In this document: piece by piece, positions 25,555 to 36,077 of the stretch
How the letters are laid out: each line of letters opens with the position of its first letter
How positions within the stretch are numbered: the stretch's first letter is position 1
Assembly: GCF_026262505.1 (NCBI RefSeq)
Contig: NC_067207.1
Span: forward strand, 30,534,082 to 30,598,081
From: Trichomonas vaginalis G3
Taxonomy: Eukaryota > Parabasalia > Trichomonadida > Trichomonadidae
Reading direction: 5' to 3'
Length of the DNA: 64,000 nucleotides
Translations under genes and position numbers: made by a program
Notes under the pieces: generated by a model
What the model was told of the DNA's origin: nothing
What the model saw: the letters and a program-made list of their open reading frames with translations, nothing else
Databases searched by the model: none

Positions 25555-27960
25555 ATGACTTATATTCATTCTGATTTCTATTATAATTCAGGAACACTTC
25601 TCAAAGGTGTCAATATGCCTGATCCAGATCTCATTATTTCGAGAAATTGCATTGAAATCTATGGAAATAATGAAAATGACTATTGCTTTTTATATTCAAG
25701 AAAAACATTAGTATCATTCAGTTTTGAATCTAATCCACAACTTACTACTATTGGGAAATATGCTTTTTATAATTGTGCAAAGTTACAAAGAATTGATTTG
25801 TCATCTTGTACAAAACTTACAATTATTCGTGAAAGAGCGTTTTCGTTTTGTACTTCTGCTAAAGAACTTTACCTTCCAGAAGGACTGAAAAACATTGAAT
25901 CGTATAGTTTTTCAGAAACAAAAATAAGATCATTAATAATACCAAATTCGGTCGTTGAAATGAAAGATCATGCATTCACAAAAGCTGAATCACTAACATC
26001 AATTAATTTCAAAGATGGATCGAAACTTCTCTCTCTTGATTCTTGTGTATTTTCATATACAAAATTAGTCGAATTTGAAGTTCCTGAGTCTGTACAATCG
26101 ATTAGTGGGATATTTCTTTATAAAGTATTCTCATTAACTATAATTCGTGTTCATCCAAAAAATAAATATTATATAAGTGATGACTGTGCAGTTTACACAA
26201 AAAATTATTCAAAAATTTTATCTTTCGCTCCGAACTCCACACAAACATATGTTATTAATTCGAATGTGACTGATATTAATAACGGAGCATTCATATGTGC
26301 AAAATGCACTTCCATTATAATACCTCCAACTGTTACATATATTGGAGAACTTGCATTTTATGAGACAAGATATCTTAAACAAATTGAATTGCCTCCAAAC
26401 ATAACTATAATAGAAAGTTATACTTTCTATTTCTCAGCAATTACATCAATTGACATACCAGATAATGTTACAAAAATTAATTCATATGCATTTTTCGCCT
26501 GCTCATCTTTGAATAAAATTATTCTTCCAGGGAATCTGACATCAATTGGCGGAGGAGCTTTTCCTTTAAATTCAATAAATATTAATATTACATTCAAGGG
26601 TAATTCAACAATGAAGATTGATAAACAGATGTTATTGATGTCTAAAGACAATTCAACAATCTCATCATTACTTGATTTATCAGCAACTTCAATTATTCTT
26701 CCATGTCAAACAAAAATCATAAAAGAATCTGCTTTTCAATTAAGCAATCTCCAGACGATTTCATGTGATGGGGTATCAGAATTAGAAACTATTGGATTTA
26801 GTGCATTTAAAGATTGTAAAAGTTTGACATCAATTCCATATTTTCCAAAACTAAAGGTAATTCAGATGTCCGCATTTGCAAATACAAAACTTTCATCAGA
26901 GTTTAGATTTCCATCAACTTTCTCTTCTCTCCATCCAGAAGCATTTAAGCAAGTAACAACTTTACCTAGCATCTCTTTTTCATCAACTACTGTTACTTTG
27001 ACAATTCAGGATTCAGCATTCGCTGGATGCACTTCTTTGAGTTATGTTTCATTTGATGAATGCACATGTGATATATACCTCGGAATAAATGTATTTTCTG
27101 GTTGTAGTTCTCTTTCTATGTTCAATGTAAAAAAGAACTTCAAAAACATTGATTCTGGATGTTTTATGAATAGTGGTATTAGTACTATAACATTTGAAGA
27201 TAATACAACTTCATTCTATAATCTTCCTTCTATGTTTTTGAAAGGATGTTCCAATATGAAAGAAATTAATATTCCTAAAAACATTATCTCCATTGGTAGT
27301 GAATGCTTCAGCGGAACATCAATTTCTCATGTTTTCATTCCTTTTAGTGTTGAATCATTGTATTCACGGTGCTTCAGCGGGTGCACTAATCTTGAGAGAG
27401 TTGATATACCATCCACATGTAGCCTTTATAAAATCTTCCCAGAGATATTCGAAAGTTGCACATCCCTTTCATACATCAGTAACTTTTCCAGCAATCTTCT
27501 TGTTTGCCACAAAAGTACAATATATGACAAAAACTTCAGCCATGTATATCTACATGCTCCTGCATGCAAAGATAACTACATCAGCTTTGATCAAAGACTT
27601 GAAGGCGTTGCTGACAGCGCTTTTAAAAACAGCGTTTTCATTGAATTTGTTGTCTTCGTCGACAACAGTGTTATAAGTATTGGTCGTCATGCATTTGAAT
27701 CTTGCATACGCCTGAAACAAATAAGTATTCCCTCCAGTGTTTCATCAATTGGAGAAAAAGCATTCTTCAATTGTGTAAGCCTCAAATGTGGTGTTCTTTT
27801 CCAGAACAAAACACAGATATTTGTTAATCTTCTAATTTCCAGAGGTATTTCCAAGTCAGCATTACGCCCATGTGAGCTTATTAGCTGCGGAATACAACAA
27901 TTATATTATATTCCTGTTGTCGCTGCATTATTCACTCTTATTCTTCCAATGCAAATCTAA
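25555..27960 (+). CDS. BspA-like leucine-rich repeat (LRR_5) protein
   Basis: 801 residues, ATG at 25555 behind a good initiator. Nearly the whole length is LRR_5 repeats of about 23 residues (LTTIGKYAFYNCAKLQRIDL, SVVEMKDHAFTKAESLTSI, SVSSIGEKAFFNCVSL). There is no obvious signal peptide. The C-terminus ends in a hydrophobic YYIPVVAALFTLILPMQI that could be a short membrane segment without a cytoplasmic tail. BspA-like proteins are a very large trichomonad family, many displayed on the surface and linked to adhesion; whether this one is exported is not shown. Confidence 0.8.
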   Translation: MTYIHSDFYYNSGTLLKGVNMPDPDLIISRNCIEIYGNNENDYCFLYSRKTLVSFSFESNPQLTTIGKYAFYNCAKLQRIDLSSCTKLTIIRERAFSFCTSAKELYLPEGLKNIESYSFSETKIRSLIIPNSVVEMKDHAFTKAESLTSINFKDGSKLLSLDSCVFSYTKLVEFEVPESVQSISGIFLYKVFSLTIIRVHPKNKYYISDDCAVYTKNYSKILSFAPNSTQTYVINSNVTDINNGAFICAKCTSIIIPPTVTYIGELAFYETRYLKQIELPPNITIIESYTFYFSAITSIDIPDNVTKINSYAFFACSSLNKIILPGNLTSIGGGAFPLNSININITFKGNSTMKIDKQMLLMSKDNSTISSLLDLSATSIILPCQTKIIKESAFQLSNLQTISCDGVSELETIGFSAFKDCKSLTSIPYFPKLKVIQMSAFANTKLSSEFRFPSTFSSLHPEAFKQVTTLPSISFSSTTVTLTIQDSAFAGCTSLSYVSFDECTCDIYLGINVFSGCSSLSMFNVKKNFKNIDSGCFMNSGISTITFEDNTTSFYNLPSMFLKGCSNMKEINIPKNIISIGSECFSGTSISHVFIPFSVESLYSRCFSGCTNLERVDIPSTCSLYKIFPEIFESCTSLSYISNFSSNLLVCHKSTIYDKNFSHVYLHAPACKDNYISFDQRLEGVADSAFKNSVFIEFVVFVDNSVISIGRHAFESCIRLKQISIPSSVSSIGEKAFFNCVSLKCGVLFQNKTQIFVNLLISRGISKSALRPCELISCGIQQLYYIPVVAALFTLILPMQI

Positions 27961-28309
27961 TAAAAAATAATTATAACGTTTTATGAAAATTTATACTTTT
28001 TTATTAAAGATTGTGTCGCTCTATTGCATTCATACCCTTGTGCATATCATTGAAAAAGATTGTAGTGATAAAACTTCTCTTCAATATGCAACATTTTATA
28101 ATAACAACAAAAGAAGATATATTTTACTATTTAGATCCAATACACATTAAAATCACAATCGAATTCCTTTCTCCTTCATTTTTGAAAATCATTGAAACAA
28201 AATTGCAAATATATCTTTAATAGAGGAGAAAATTTGCTTTCTTTTAATGTCAGTAAGCTGAATTTTTTTCTTGTGTCTCCAAATCCATAAATGAATTTTT
28301 CATTTTAGA
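27961..28309 (+). promoter_or_regulatory. Intergenic with initiator TCATTTT at 28300
   Basis: AT-rich spacer. TCATTTT at 28300-28306 precedes the ATG at 28310, implying a 5' leader of under ten bases, as usual in Trichomonas. The 28011-28220 frame has no coding features. Confidence 0.5.
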
Positions 28310-29845
28310 ATGGATGATTACAAAATTGAAAAGGTATCTTCAAAAGTTAGTGATCTTTATGCAAAGAAATCAATAGATAGTAATACGGGCAACTTTAAAA
28401 TAGTTGATGTCGTAGGAGAATTCGATGATTGTGAACTACTTGAAGACCCAATGACAGATGATATAAAAAACAGCATATACAATGAATTAAATTCGAGAAT
28501 GGATTCTAAAAGTCCTATTTTTGATAGAATAGAATACTTCCTTTCAGAGTTCGGTCCTTATTTTGCTCATTTTCTCGTTGTTCAATCAGATTTACTAACA
28601 AAAGTCTTTCAGCACATAGAATGTGATGTAGAAACCGTAGATTTTTCACAAATTACACAAATAATTTCAATATCACAAGAAGCAATAATGAATGCGTTCA
28701 AAAAAGGATTATATGTCTTTATAATACACTGTATACAGTCAGATTCTCAAATATTAAGGCATCTAATTCTCAAATTAATTCGAAAAATTTTAGTTGGCTC
28801 TCATTTGACAAGAGTTTGCCTCTTTGGACTAGGATTTTTCGACTTGTGTCTTGAAATATTACCTTCTTTTTCGATAGAAAACCTCAGATATCTCGCAAAA
28901 ACAGTTTTAAGGTACATTATTTTAGATCCAGTCACAGGAAGGCGCGGATATCAGATGAATGGGCATTCCTTGCCTTCAAGGACCGATATTTTGAGGTTTA
29001 TTACAGAAAATTTTGAAATTCATCCTCATAATTATTTAAGATTGACGAATTTCTTGAAAACAGGGTGCACAAAACGTAATGCAACTGTTATATGGCAGTT
29101 ACTTGATATATTTATTACGCAAGAAGACCCAGAAACCCATCTTTCTGCATTAATGTCGTATTCTTACATGTCATTAGTGTCAGAAGAGAATTCAAACATA
29201 ATAATTTGTAATACCAAGGTTCCTCATGCAGCTTTGGCCTTCCTAAGTTCAGAAAATAACAGATTAATCTTTTCATCGTTTTTCTTTTTGACTTCTTCGA
29301 CATTTAGAGTATACAGAGAAGGAATTGTTACTCTCTACCGCATATTTAAGGACCTAATTGCTGTAGGAATGGATTTTTTGCAAAATGAAGACAAAGATAT
29401 CAGAATTTTATCTGCAAGGTTCCTAAATAACATCATTGCGGACTGTGATGAAGACATTGCTAACTATGTTGGCCAAGAAAAATGGAATTTGTTCATGAAT
29501 ATTTTGGAAGAAGATGATCAATCAGTAAAATCAGAAATTCTATGGCTGATACTCAATATATTGCTTGCTATTCCATTTGAAACAAGAATGGAGGCTTTAA
29601 ATCCACATATTTGGGAAAATTTTGTAGAATTTCTCGAAGGAGGAGAGCTTCCACTTGTTGAAGCAATTCTTAACTTCATTTGTGTGATGATAAATGAAGA
29701 TGAAGCGTTTTCTTTCATAGGAACTCTGATTGAAAACGAAACTGTTCAAACTATCCAAGAATTAGAAGAAAGCGATAGATCTGCAATTGTTAGTCTTTCT
29801 CAGTTCATCATGGACGCTGTTAATGACTTTTGTAATCAGAATTAA
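28310..29845 (+). CDS. Armadillo-like helical repeat protein A
   Basis: 511 residues with ATG at 28310. After an acidic N-terminus of about 60 residues the chain is a succession of helical hairpins (QSDSQILRHLILKLIRKIL, ENLRYLAKTVLRYIIL, KSEILWLILNILLA), the pattern of armadillo/HEAT folds. No catalytic motif or membrane segment. It has the same size and architecture as 48655-50076, and both belong to what appears a multigene family. Likely a protein-protein scaffold; partners unknown. The stop codon lies in a TAAAAA context, suitable for a trichomonad polyadenylation signal. Confidence 0.6.
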   Translation: MDDYKIEKVSSKVSDLYAKKSIDSNTGNFKIVDVVGEFDDCELLEDPMTDDIKNSIYNELNSRMDSKSPIFDRIEYFLSEFGPYFAHFLVVQSDLLTKVFQHIECDVETVDFSQITQIISISQEAIMNAFKKGLYVFIIHCIQSDSQILRHLILKLIRKILVGSHLTRVCLFGLGFFDLCLEILPSFSIENLRYLAKTVLRYIILDPVTGRRGYQMNGHSLPSRTDILRFITENFEIHPHNYLRLTNFLKTGCTKRNATVIWQLLDIFITQEDPETHLSALMSYSYMSLVSEENSNIIICNTKVPHAALAFLSSENNRLIFSSFFFLTSSTFRVYREGIVTLYRIFKDLIAVGMDFLQNEDKDIRILSARFLNNIIADCDEDIANYVGQEKWNLFMNILEEDDQSVKSEILWLILNILLAIPFETRMEALNPHIWENFVEFLEGGELPLVEAILNFICVMINEDEAFSFIGTLIENETVQTIQELEESDRSAIVSLSQFIMDAVNDFCNQN

Positions 29846-30805
29846 AAATTGTTTTTTATTATTTTTATAAAACTTAACTTTTTAGATATAATTTACAATA
29901 TCTACAAAATATACAATATATGGGGATAGTTAACACTCTAAAATTAAATAAATAAGAAAACAAATGGAATCAATGCTACATGGTTTATACAAATGTCAAT
30001 ACAGTTAAGGAGAACAAATATTCTCGTCTTTTCATGCATTTATCGTCTACGAATAACTCGAAAAAATCTATCATGATATGGATCAATGAACTCTGTCTTT
30101 TTGGGAGGTAACAATAAAGTTATTTTGGCGACTCCATGTCCATGATGACCAATGCTATAGGATCCATCATATTCAGGTAAACTCTCATTTCCAGGTATCA
30201 AATTTGTTCTGGAAAGCATATATCTTTCATCTAAATTATATGGGAAACTTGGATGAAATGTATAGTTATAAGCAAATCCAGAACCACCTCCGGAGCCTAA
30301 ATATTCAAATGAATTAGGATCTGCAGACCCACCACCAAACCAGCCACCCCCAGCACCTCCACCTTGGAAACTGTTATTGCCACCATAACCAAAACTTCCT
30401 GAATGCGATTGATATGAACAATATCCTCCAGAATCTTGAGTTCCTCCGTTTAATGAAAACAAATCAACAGATACTCCAGTAATACCACCACCTGGGCCTC
30501 CAATGTTCATTTTTCCATTCAAAATAACACCTCCTGACCCTCCACCACCAGCCACTATTACCCTAGAATACAAATCATCATTTCCAATGCGAATATCTGT
30601 TGCACCACCGCCACCATTTTGAATGCTACCCTCTGGATTTATATTCATTCCTCCGCCATTATATCCACCATAAATTATCCTCTTTTCACTGTCATTTCTT
30701 CTTGGTGTAGATCCTCCCAAATGAATAAATATTTTTGTAGGTGATGTTAAATTGATTATTCCTCTTGCATATCCTCCTCTTCCTGGATTTGCTGAATTAG
30801 ATGAG

Positions 30806-30892
30806 GGGTCATTATTGATTTTGTAATTTAATCGTCGTCGTTATCGATTTTGTAATTTAATCGTTATCGTCTTTTTCTAAACGTGCATTTTT
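30806..30892 (+). repeat. Left TIR of the 2.3-kb element
   Basis: Contains the tandem motif GATTTTGTAATTTAATCG twice, separated by TCGTCGTTATC, then GTCTTTTTCTAAACGTGCAT. It matches 33061-33147 in reverse complement. Confidence 0.85.
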
Positions 30893-32337
30893 TGCTTTCG
30901 GAGCTATTGAACATACATTGGCCCTTACCAGCAATTGAAAACTATTTTTCATTATCAACAATTACATTACTCCGAGTTATTCATCAATCAATGAAAATCG
31001 ATATATAGTCCATACTTCAATTTACAATATTGGCAAGTCCGATTTCACTTGGCATATTTAACTCATATAGAAAAACCAGTTGGAATCGGCAAAATTATCT
31101 TTAATTCCATACATAAGAAAAAAAAATTATAAAGTTCTTCAATAATAGCAAACTAATAGTTTAAATAGATTTACAAGTATCGCCCATCTACTTTTGATAT
31201 AATTCACATATTAAATGTAGAAAACTGGTTTAAAATAAATATTTCAAAAGTTCGAAAACGATTTATGAAAAAATAACGTGATGACATTTACTAAATTTGC
31301 TCTGTATTAAAGTATCGATGATAGAAAGAGCATATTTTGTAAATATTTCAAAAATATTTAAAAGTCGGAGAAATTGTATTGTAATGTACTATAATTATGT
31401 TACAAATCCGATTTAATACTAATCCTTCGCTATTGAAGTTGTTTTGAGAAGGATATTCTCTAAATTCTTGATAAATCTTTAAAATCTAGAGTAATCGTTT
31501 TGTAAACTTAACAAAACTAAAATGTATACCAATAGATTGGCATTTTCTACGTTTTCAAAGTGAGAGAGTGTAAATTCTTTTTTTTTATCCTATTAAGGTT
31601 TTTAAAAAATTTATTTAACAATAGGATGTTTAACACTAATTTTTTAAGGACTTCGACTTTAGCATCACATAAATATGTTATTTTCTATATTAAAACGTAA
31701 TTTTGGTGGTCTTAGAATAGAAAAATATGCAATATTCGTGGAGATAATGAGGGTTCTTAAACATGTTCTTAAAAATAAATAAAATAATACAAATCTTTAT
31801 TCAATCTTTTGATATTGTTGGTCCTCTCTTTGTGAAAATACTTAACTTCAAAGAGTATTATGTTTTACCTAGTGAGGACCTTAAGTTTGCAAAAACATAA
31901 TAAAAGTAAAATAAAAAAGATCTGATTTATCACAAAACTTTGAGTATTATAGGATTTAATATATTTTCTTAGTAGATTATATGATTTAGTTTCTTAAAAT
32001 CTAAAGTATTTCTTGAGGAAAATATAAATTGAAATTCAAAAAGTAAAAAAATGTAAACAAATCAAATTTTAAATGGACCAAATGTTGATTTTTCATTCGT
32101 TTTCTCATTATCGAAAAAAATTTGGAAAGCTAAGAAGTCAATAACAAGTTATATAATACAACAAAAACCCACATCGGATATGTTTTCATCAAATAGTCTC
32201 CTAGATTTGTTATGAAATTAAAATATCATGATATTTTAAGGGCTTTTGATTTCAATATTAGAATTATTCAGTTATATCGTGCTAATATCAATTGCTTTAT
32301 ACAATTAATCGTTTACAAGCTGCAAAAATCGAACAAT

Positions 32338-32657
32338 AATTTGACTTTGTAAAAAAAGTGCGTCATTTTTATTCGTTATACTTACAAAATGTAAACATTA
32401 CGAGAAACATTTACATTTGTAAATGTAACAAGTAAAGTTGTATCGCATAATTTGACTTTGTAAAAAAAGTGCGTCATTTTTATTCGTTATACTTACAAAA
32501 TGTAAACATTACGAGAAACATTTACATTTGTAAATGTAACAAGTAAAGTTGTATCGCATAATTTGACTTTGTAAAAAAGTGCGTCATTTTTATTCGTTAT
32601 ACTTACAAAATGTAAACATTACGAGAAACATTTACATTTGTAAATGTAACAAGTAAA
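32338..32657. repeat. Three tandem 111-bp subterminal repeats
   Basis: Units begin at about 32338, 32449 and 32560 with AATTTGACTTTGTAAAA. They differ in one A of the A-run, and the last unit is cut short. Each contains TTACAAAATGTAAAC and the hairpin ATTTACATTTGTAAAT. Positioned near the right end of the 2.3-kb transposon, they could be transposase binding sites. Confidence 0.75.
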
Positions 32658-33060
32658 TACATCAGATTTAAATTGTAAATGTAGTTTATCTCTCTCATCT
32701 CCTTTTTAAAAGGTATTACATACATACGAACGCATGGGTCACTCAATAATTAGCGTGATAATAATTGAGGATAGACTGTAATCGTAATTTTATTTTTGGA
32801 CTTATATTTCGACATTTTGAAGTCGCTTGAAAGTCTTGCAAATGATTAAATTTGGAAAATTTGACCTAAGTCTGCATTATTTTGATGACTTAAACAATTC
32901 TATAAATCTGTTTTCCTAGAAATTTAAAAAGATATAATTTCAATTTCCCTAAATTTATGTAATTCATATATCACCAAAATATTTGGACTGCATTTCGTTT
33001 GTCTGCACCTAATTAAAGTCTAAATACCAATTAATTTTGGAGTTGCATTGCTTTTAATGT

Positions 33061-33147
33061 AAAAATGCACGTTTAGAAAAAGACGATAACGATTAAATTA
33101 CAAAATCGATAACGACGACGATTAAATTACAAAATCGATAACCTCTC
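33061..33147 (-). repeat. Right TIR of the 2.3-kb element
   Basis: Reverse complement of 30806-30892 except for changes in the outer 12 bases. Confidence 0.85.
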
Positions 33148-33603
33148 TTAGATGAGTACATCATTCCACCTTCAGCTCCCCATACTTCTAATCTATATCT
33201 TCCTTTAGGAAGAATTACTTCATATGATGTACAATGAGAATAATTATCGCATGGGAAATAAAATACGTAGCGTGTTTCATTTGAAGAGATATTTGAAGTT
33301 CCTACTGTTTGATCATGTAAGCTGAAGTTTAAAGATGCTGACTGAACAATAATTACAAGCGAAGCAATCATTTTTATGATGGAACTATATTCATTGAATT
33401 GTAATTAAAATCTTTCAAAATTCAATAGTTGTCAGAAATTACAAATCATCATAATATTACTGAATGCATTATTCTCAATATAATATAATTACAACCAAAT
33501 TTTTTCAAAGAAAAAATGGCAGACTGTGAATAAAATTGAGAGATAAAGATTTTAATGAAATTTTGAATTAAATTTTGTTCAATATGCTATATTAATTTGA
33601 TAT

Positions 33604-34608
33604 ATACATGGCACGATGGGCGCTACTTTTTTGGCGCCAGCGGCGCCGCCCGCGCCTCCGGTGGCTCCCACTGGTGGGGAGGAGACGATAGAAAAAGATA
33701 TAAATTTTACTAAAAAAATTGAATTTTGGAAATTCTTTTGATTTTTTTGAATGATTTACGAAGAGATTGAACACATTTTGTACTATGAAATATAGTTATT
33801 AATAAATTTACTTCTTAAACATCTATTAAAATCGCAATTTTGAATATTTTTATGATTTTTTTTGACCCGATCACTTGCGCCCGCGCCCACTGGGAGGGGT
33901 GCTTGTAAAGTATTCAAAAATCAATGTAAACATTTCAATTTTTGCTCCCACCTCCCATTGGGAGGGGGGCATATATCTTGTAGCGTTCAAGTTCAAGTGA
34001 TGAAAGTGCATAAGAAAGCTCCTTAATCATACCGATAGAAACAGCATTAGGGGCGCCAAATGGCGCTCGGTGATGTTTCCCATAAAAGCTTAATTTCAGG
34101 TATCCATAATCATAACCTGTCAGACGCAATAATTCATGAGCACACAATCATCGTTTCTCAATCAAGAAACGAAACGCACGATTGATTATGCTGGCCATTA
34201 AATTTTCATATCAAATAATTTACTACTTCAAGAAAAATTAAAGACTATCATCAACCAAAGCTTAAAATTCTCAGTGTTTACAACTCTCATACTTCGAATA
34301 TGCATATTTCCAAAATAGCATGAAAATTTTTTTCATTTGAGCTCATTTTCTTTTGTTCTATTAACTAATACATGCAGTACAAGCTTGTTATACGTATACT
34401 TAATAAGTAAGGTCTTAAGGGAAATAATAAAAAAGAATTTTGCTATTAATTATATTAAACAATATTTATTTGTAATTTCGTGATAATTATATTTCTTATT
34501 ACAAAGTAAAGGTATTTGATATAATGTTTGCCTTACAAAAATGTTTCCTTTGTCTTGCCACCATAGGTATTCTATTTTGTCACTTTTTGCGCCCGCCGTG
34601 CCATGTAT
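33604..34608. mobile_element. Non-autonomous element, 1005 bp, 10-bp TSD, GC-rich palindromes
   Basis: The ends are exact 12-base inverted repeats, ATACATGGCACG and CGTGCCATGTAT, followed by GGGCGC after a 2-base variable step. Flanks carry AATTTGATAT at 33594-33603 and 34609-34618. Inside are GC-rich palindromes unlike the surrounding DNA: GGCGCCAGCGGCGCC near 33633, CTCCCACTGGTGGGGAG near 33665, CCTCCCATTGGGAGG near 33951 and GGCGCCAAATGGCGC near 34052. A 70-residue minus-strand frame (33935-34147; ELLRLTGYDYGYLKL, SIGMIKELSYALSSLELER) looks protein-like and may be a gene fragment. The 10-bp TSD suggests a Mutator-type origin, less surely than for 30806. Confidence 0.7.
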
Positions 34609-36077
34609 AATTTGATATATTATTAGAGCAATATTAATTGTTAAAAACGAATTCATTTCAATTATGAGATTTGCACGGGCAACGAAATTTGCAAATTTGA
34701 GTTAAAATTCATAAGCGCTTGCTCTAGTAGTTTCGGTTTTCACATGTTTTAGGGCTCTTTGATTGAACAAATATGCACGTTTTTATAAAAGGCGGTTTAA
34801 GACATATCGACATATTCAATTACAATCTTATAACCATTGAGAACTCACCGCTAAAAATTTTTGTGTGATTTTCCATCGGAAAATTGAGAGGAAAATGAGT
34901 AGTTCCGATATGAATCGATGTACTTCCACGAATACCACTAGATGAACAAATGGAATCGAACTGATATGGAATTTATTGATAATATTAATTATCAAAATTA
35001 TGAAATACAACACTATAATGATGAGTACTTACTGGCCACTAATCTGTGTATAGAAAGATCACCTGTTCATGAAAATTGTGGTTGAAAGCTGGACTTACGA
35101 CCACAAAATGAGCAAAATATATGATCTGATTAATTTTCGATTTTATTTGAAAAATAATCACCTCTTTATGTGTTGTTTTGAACATTTTGATCAAATTAAC
35201 AATCCCGACCAATTTATTTTTATTCAAAAAAAAAAATCCGAACGAATGAAATATTAAAAAAAATCTATGATGTCTACAAGTATGATTTGCTAAATATAAT
35301 AATAGTGCACTAGTATAGCTCATCATGGCAATATCATATAACCAATATTGCGTTTTTGGCTGGCAGAACTCTCATGGAAGATCAGGTGTAGTAAAATTAG
35401 AATTTGGCAATAATGAATATATCAGTCATGCAGGTATGATTCAATACAACTCTAAGATATAAAATCTGATGAACACGTTTGGATATGGCATATTGGAAAA
35501 GAACTATTAAGATTGAATGAGAAAAAAAATAATATTATGAAATATGAATATGAAATACAATGCAATAGAATGGAAATTATAATATTTATATATTACGGTG
35601 TGTCAGAAATCATCTTTAATATCTGTCTGGAGCATGTGGAACAAAGCTGAGAAGAATTATTTCTGATTCTTCATATAGTGGAATCAAAAACAGTCATTTA
35701 TAGATAATGATTGTTTTTGTTTGCAATAATTAATTCATGCCTTATTTGTGGCTCGATTAAAAGTATTTTATTGCAATCAGTGCATGAAATATATGTTATA
35801 CTGCAAGTATTGTAAATTAAATCTTGAATTTAGCAAAGAATAATAAGTATTTGGCACAAATCACGTCAATTATGCGGATTACGGCCCCATAATATCAATG
35901 ATTTTGAAAAATAACTTGAAGTCAGCTTCTTTCAACTTCAGAGAACGAATGCATTACATCAGAATTTTAAAATTTCAATTCTCACTCTCTGGTATCAATA
36001 TAAGGAATCATCAAGAGTTATCAAATAAAATTGAATGTGAAAAGTGACGTTTTTGACTTCATTGGCAGCTTTTCAAA
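34609..36077. other. Intergenic with a possible gene fragment at 35325-35462
   Basis: AT-rich. An ATG at 35325 opens a 45-residue frame (ISYNQYCVFGWQNSHGRSGV, then FGNNEYISHAG) with protein-like composition, and a related-looking stretch continues one frame over (KSDEHVWIWHIGKELLRLNE) to about 35600. This could be a decayed small gene. Closer to the next gene, GAAAAGTGACGT at 36039-36050 lies 28 bases before the ATG at 36078 and is the likely promoter motif. Confidence 0.35.

Larger units (their letters stand above)
30806..33147. mobile_element. Non-autonomous DNA transposon, 2342 bp, 9-bp TSD (Mutator-like)
   Basis: Terminal inverted repeats of 87 bp lie at 30806-30892 and 33061-33147. Only the outermost 12 bases differ between ends (GGGTCATTATTG versus GAGAGGTTATCG); the inner 75 bases are identical. 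Each TIR holds two copies of GATTTTGTAATTTAATCG. Flanks carry the direct duplication TTAGATGAG at 30797-30805 and 33148-33156. A 9-bp TSD with long TIRs is characteristic of Mutator-like elements, known from T. vaginalis. No ORF of useful length is inside, so it must have moved with a transposase in trans. Confidence 0.85.
30040..33371 (-). pseudogene. Glycine-rich secreted protein gene split by a transposon
   Basis: The upstream piece (33371 to 33148) encodes a signal peptide (MIASLVIIVQSASLNFS) and a beta segment ending LPKGRYRLEVWGAEGGMMYS. The downstream piece (30805 to 30040) continues with GGYARGIINL, a long Gly-rich body (GGGGATDIR, VIVAGGGGSGG, GGGAGGGWFGGGSAD) and a basic end. The pieces rejoin in the same frame if the insert 30806-33147 and one copy of the 9-bp duplication TTAGATGAG are left out. 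Glycine-rich proteins with LEVWGA(E/Q)GG are a trichomonad surface-type family. As it stands the first half runs into the insert and soon meets a stop. The ATG follows TCATAAA (33374-33380, minus), an initiator-like site. Confidence 0.8.
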
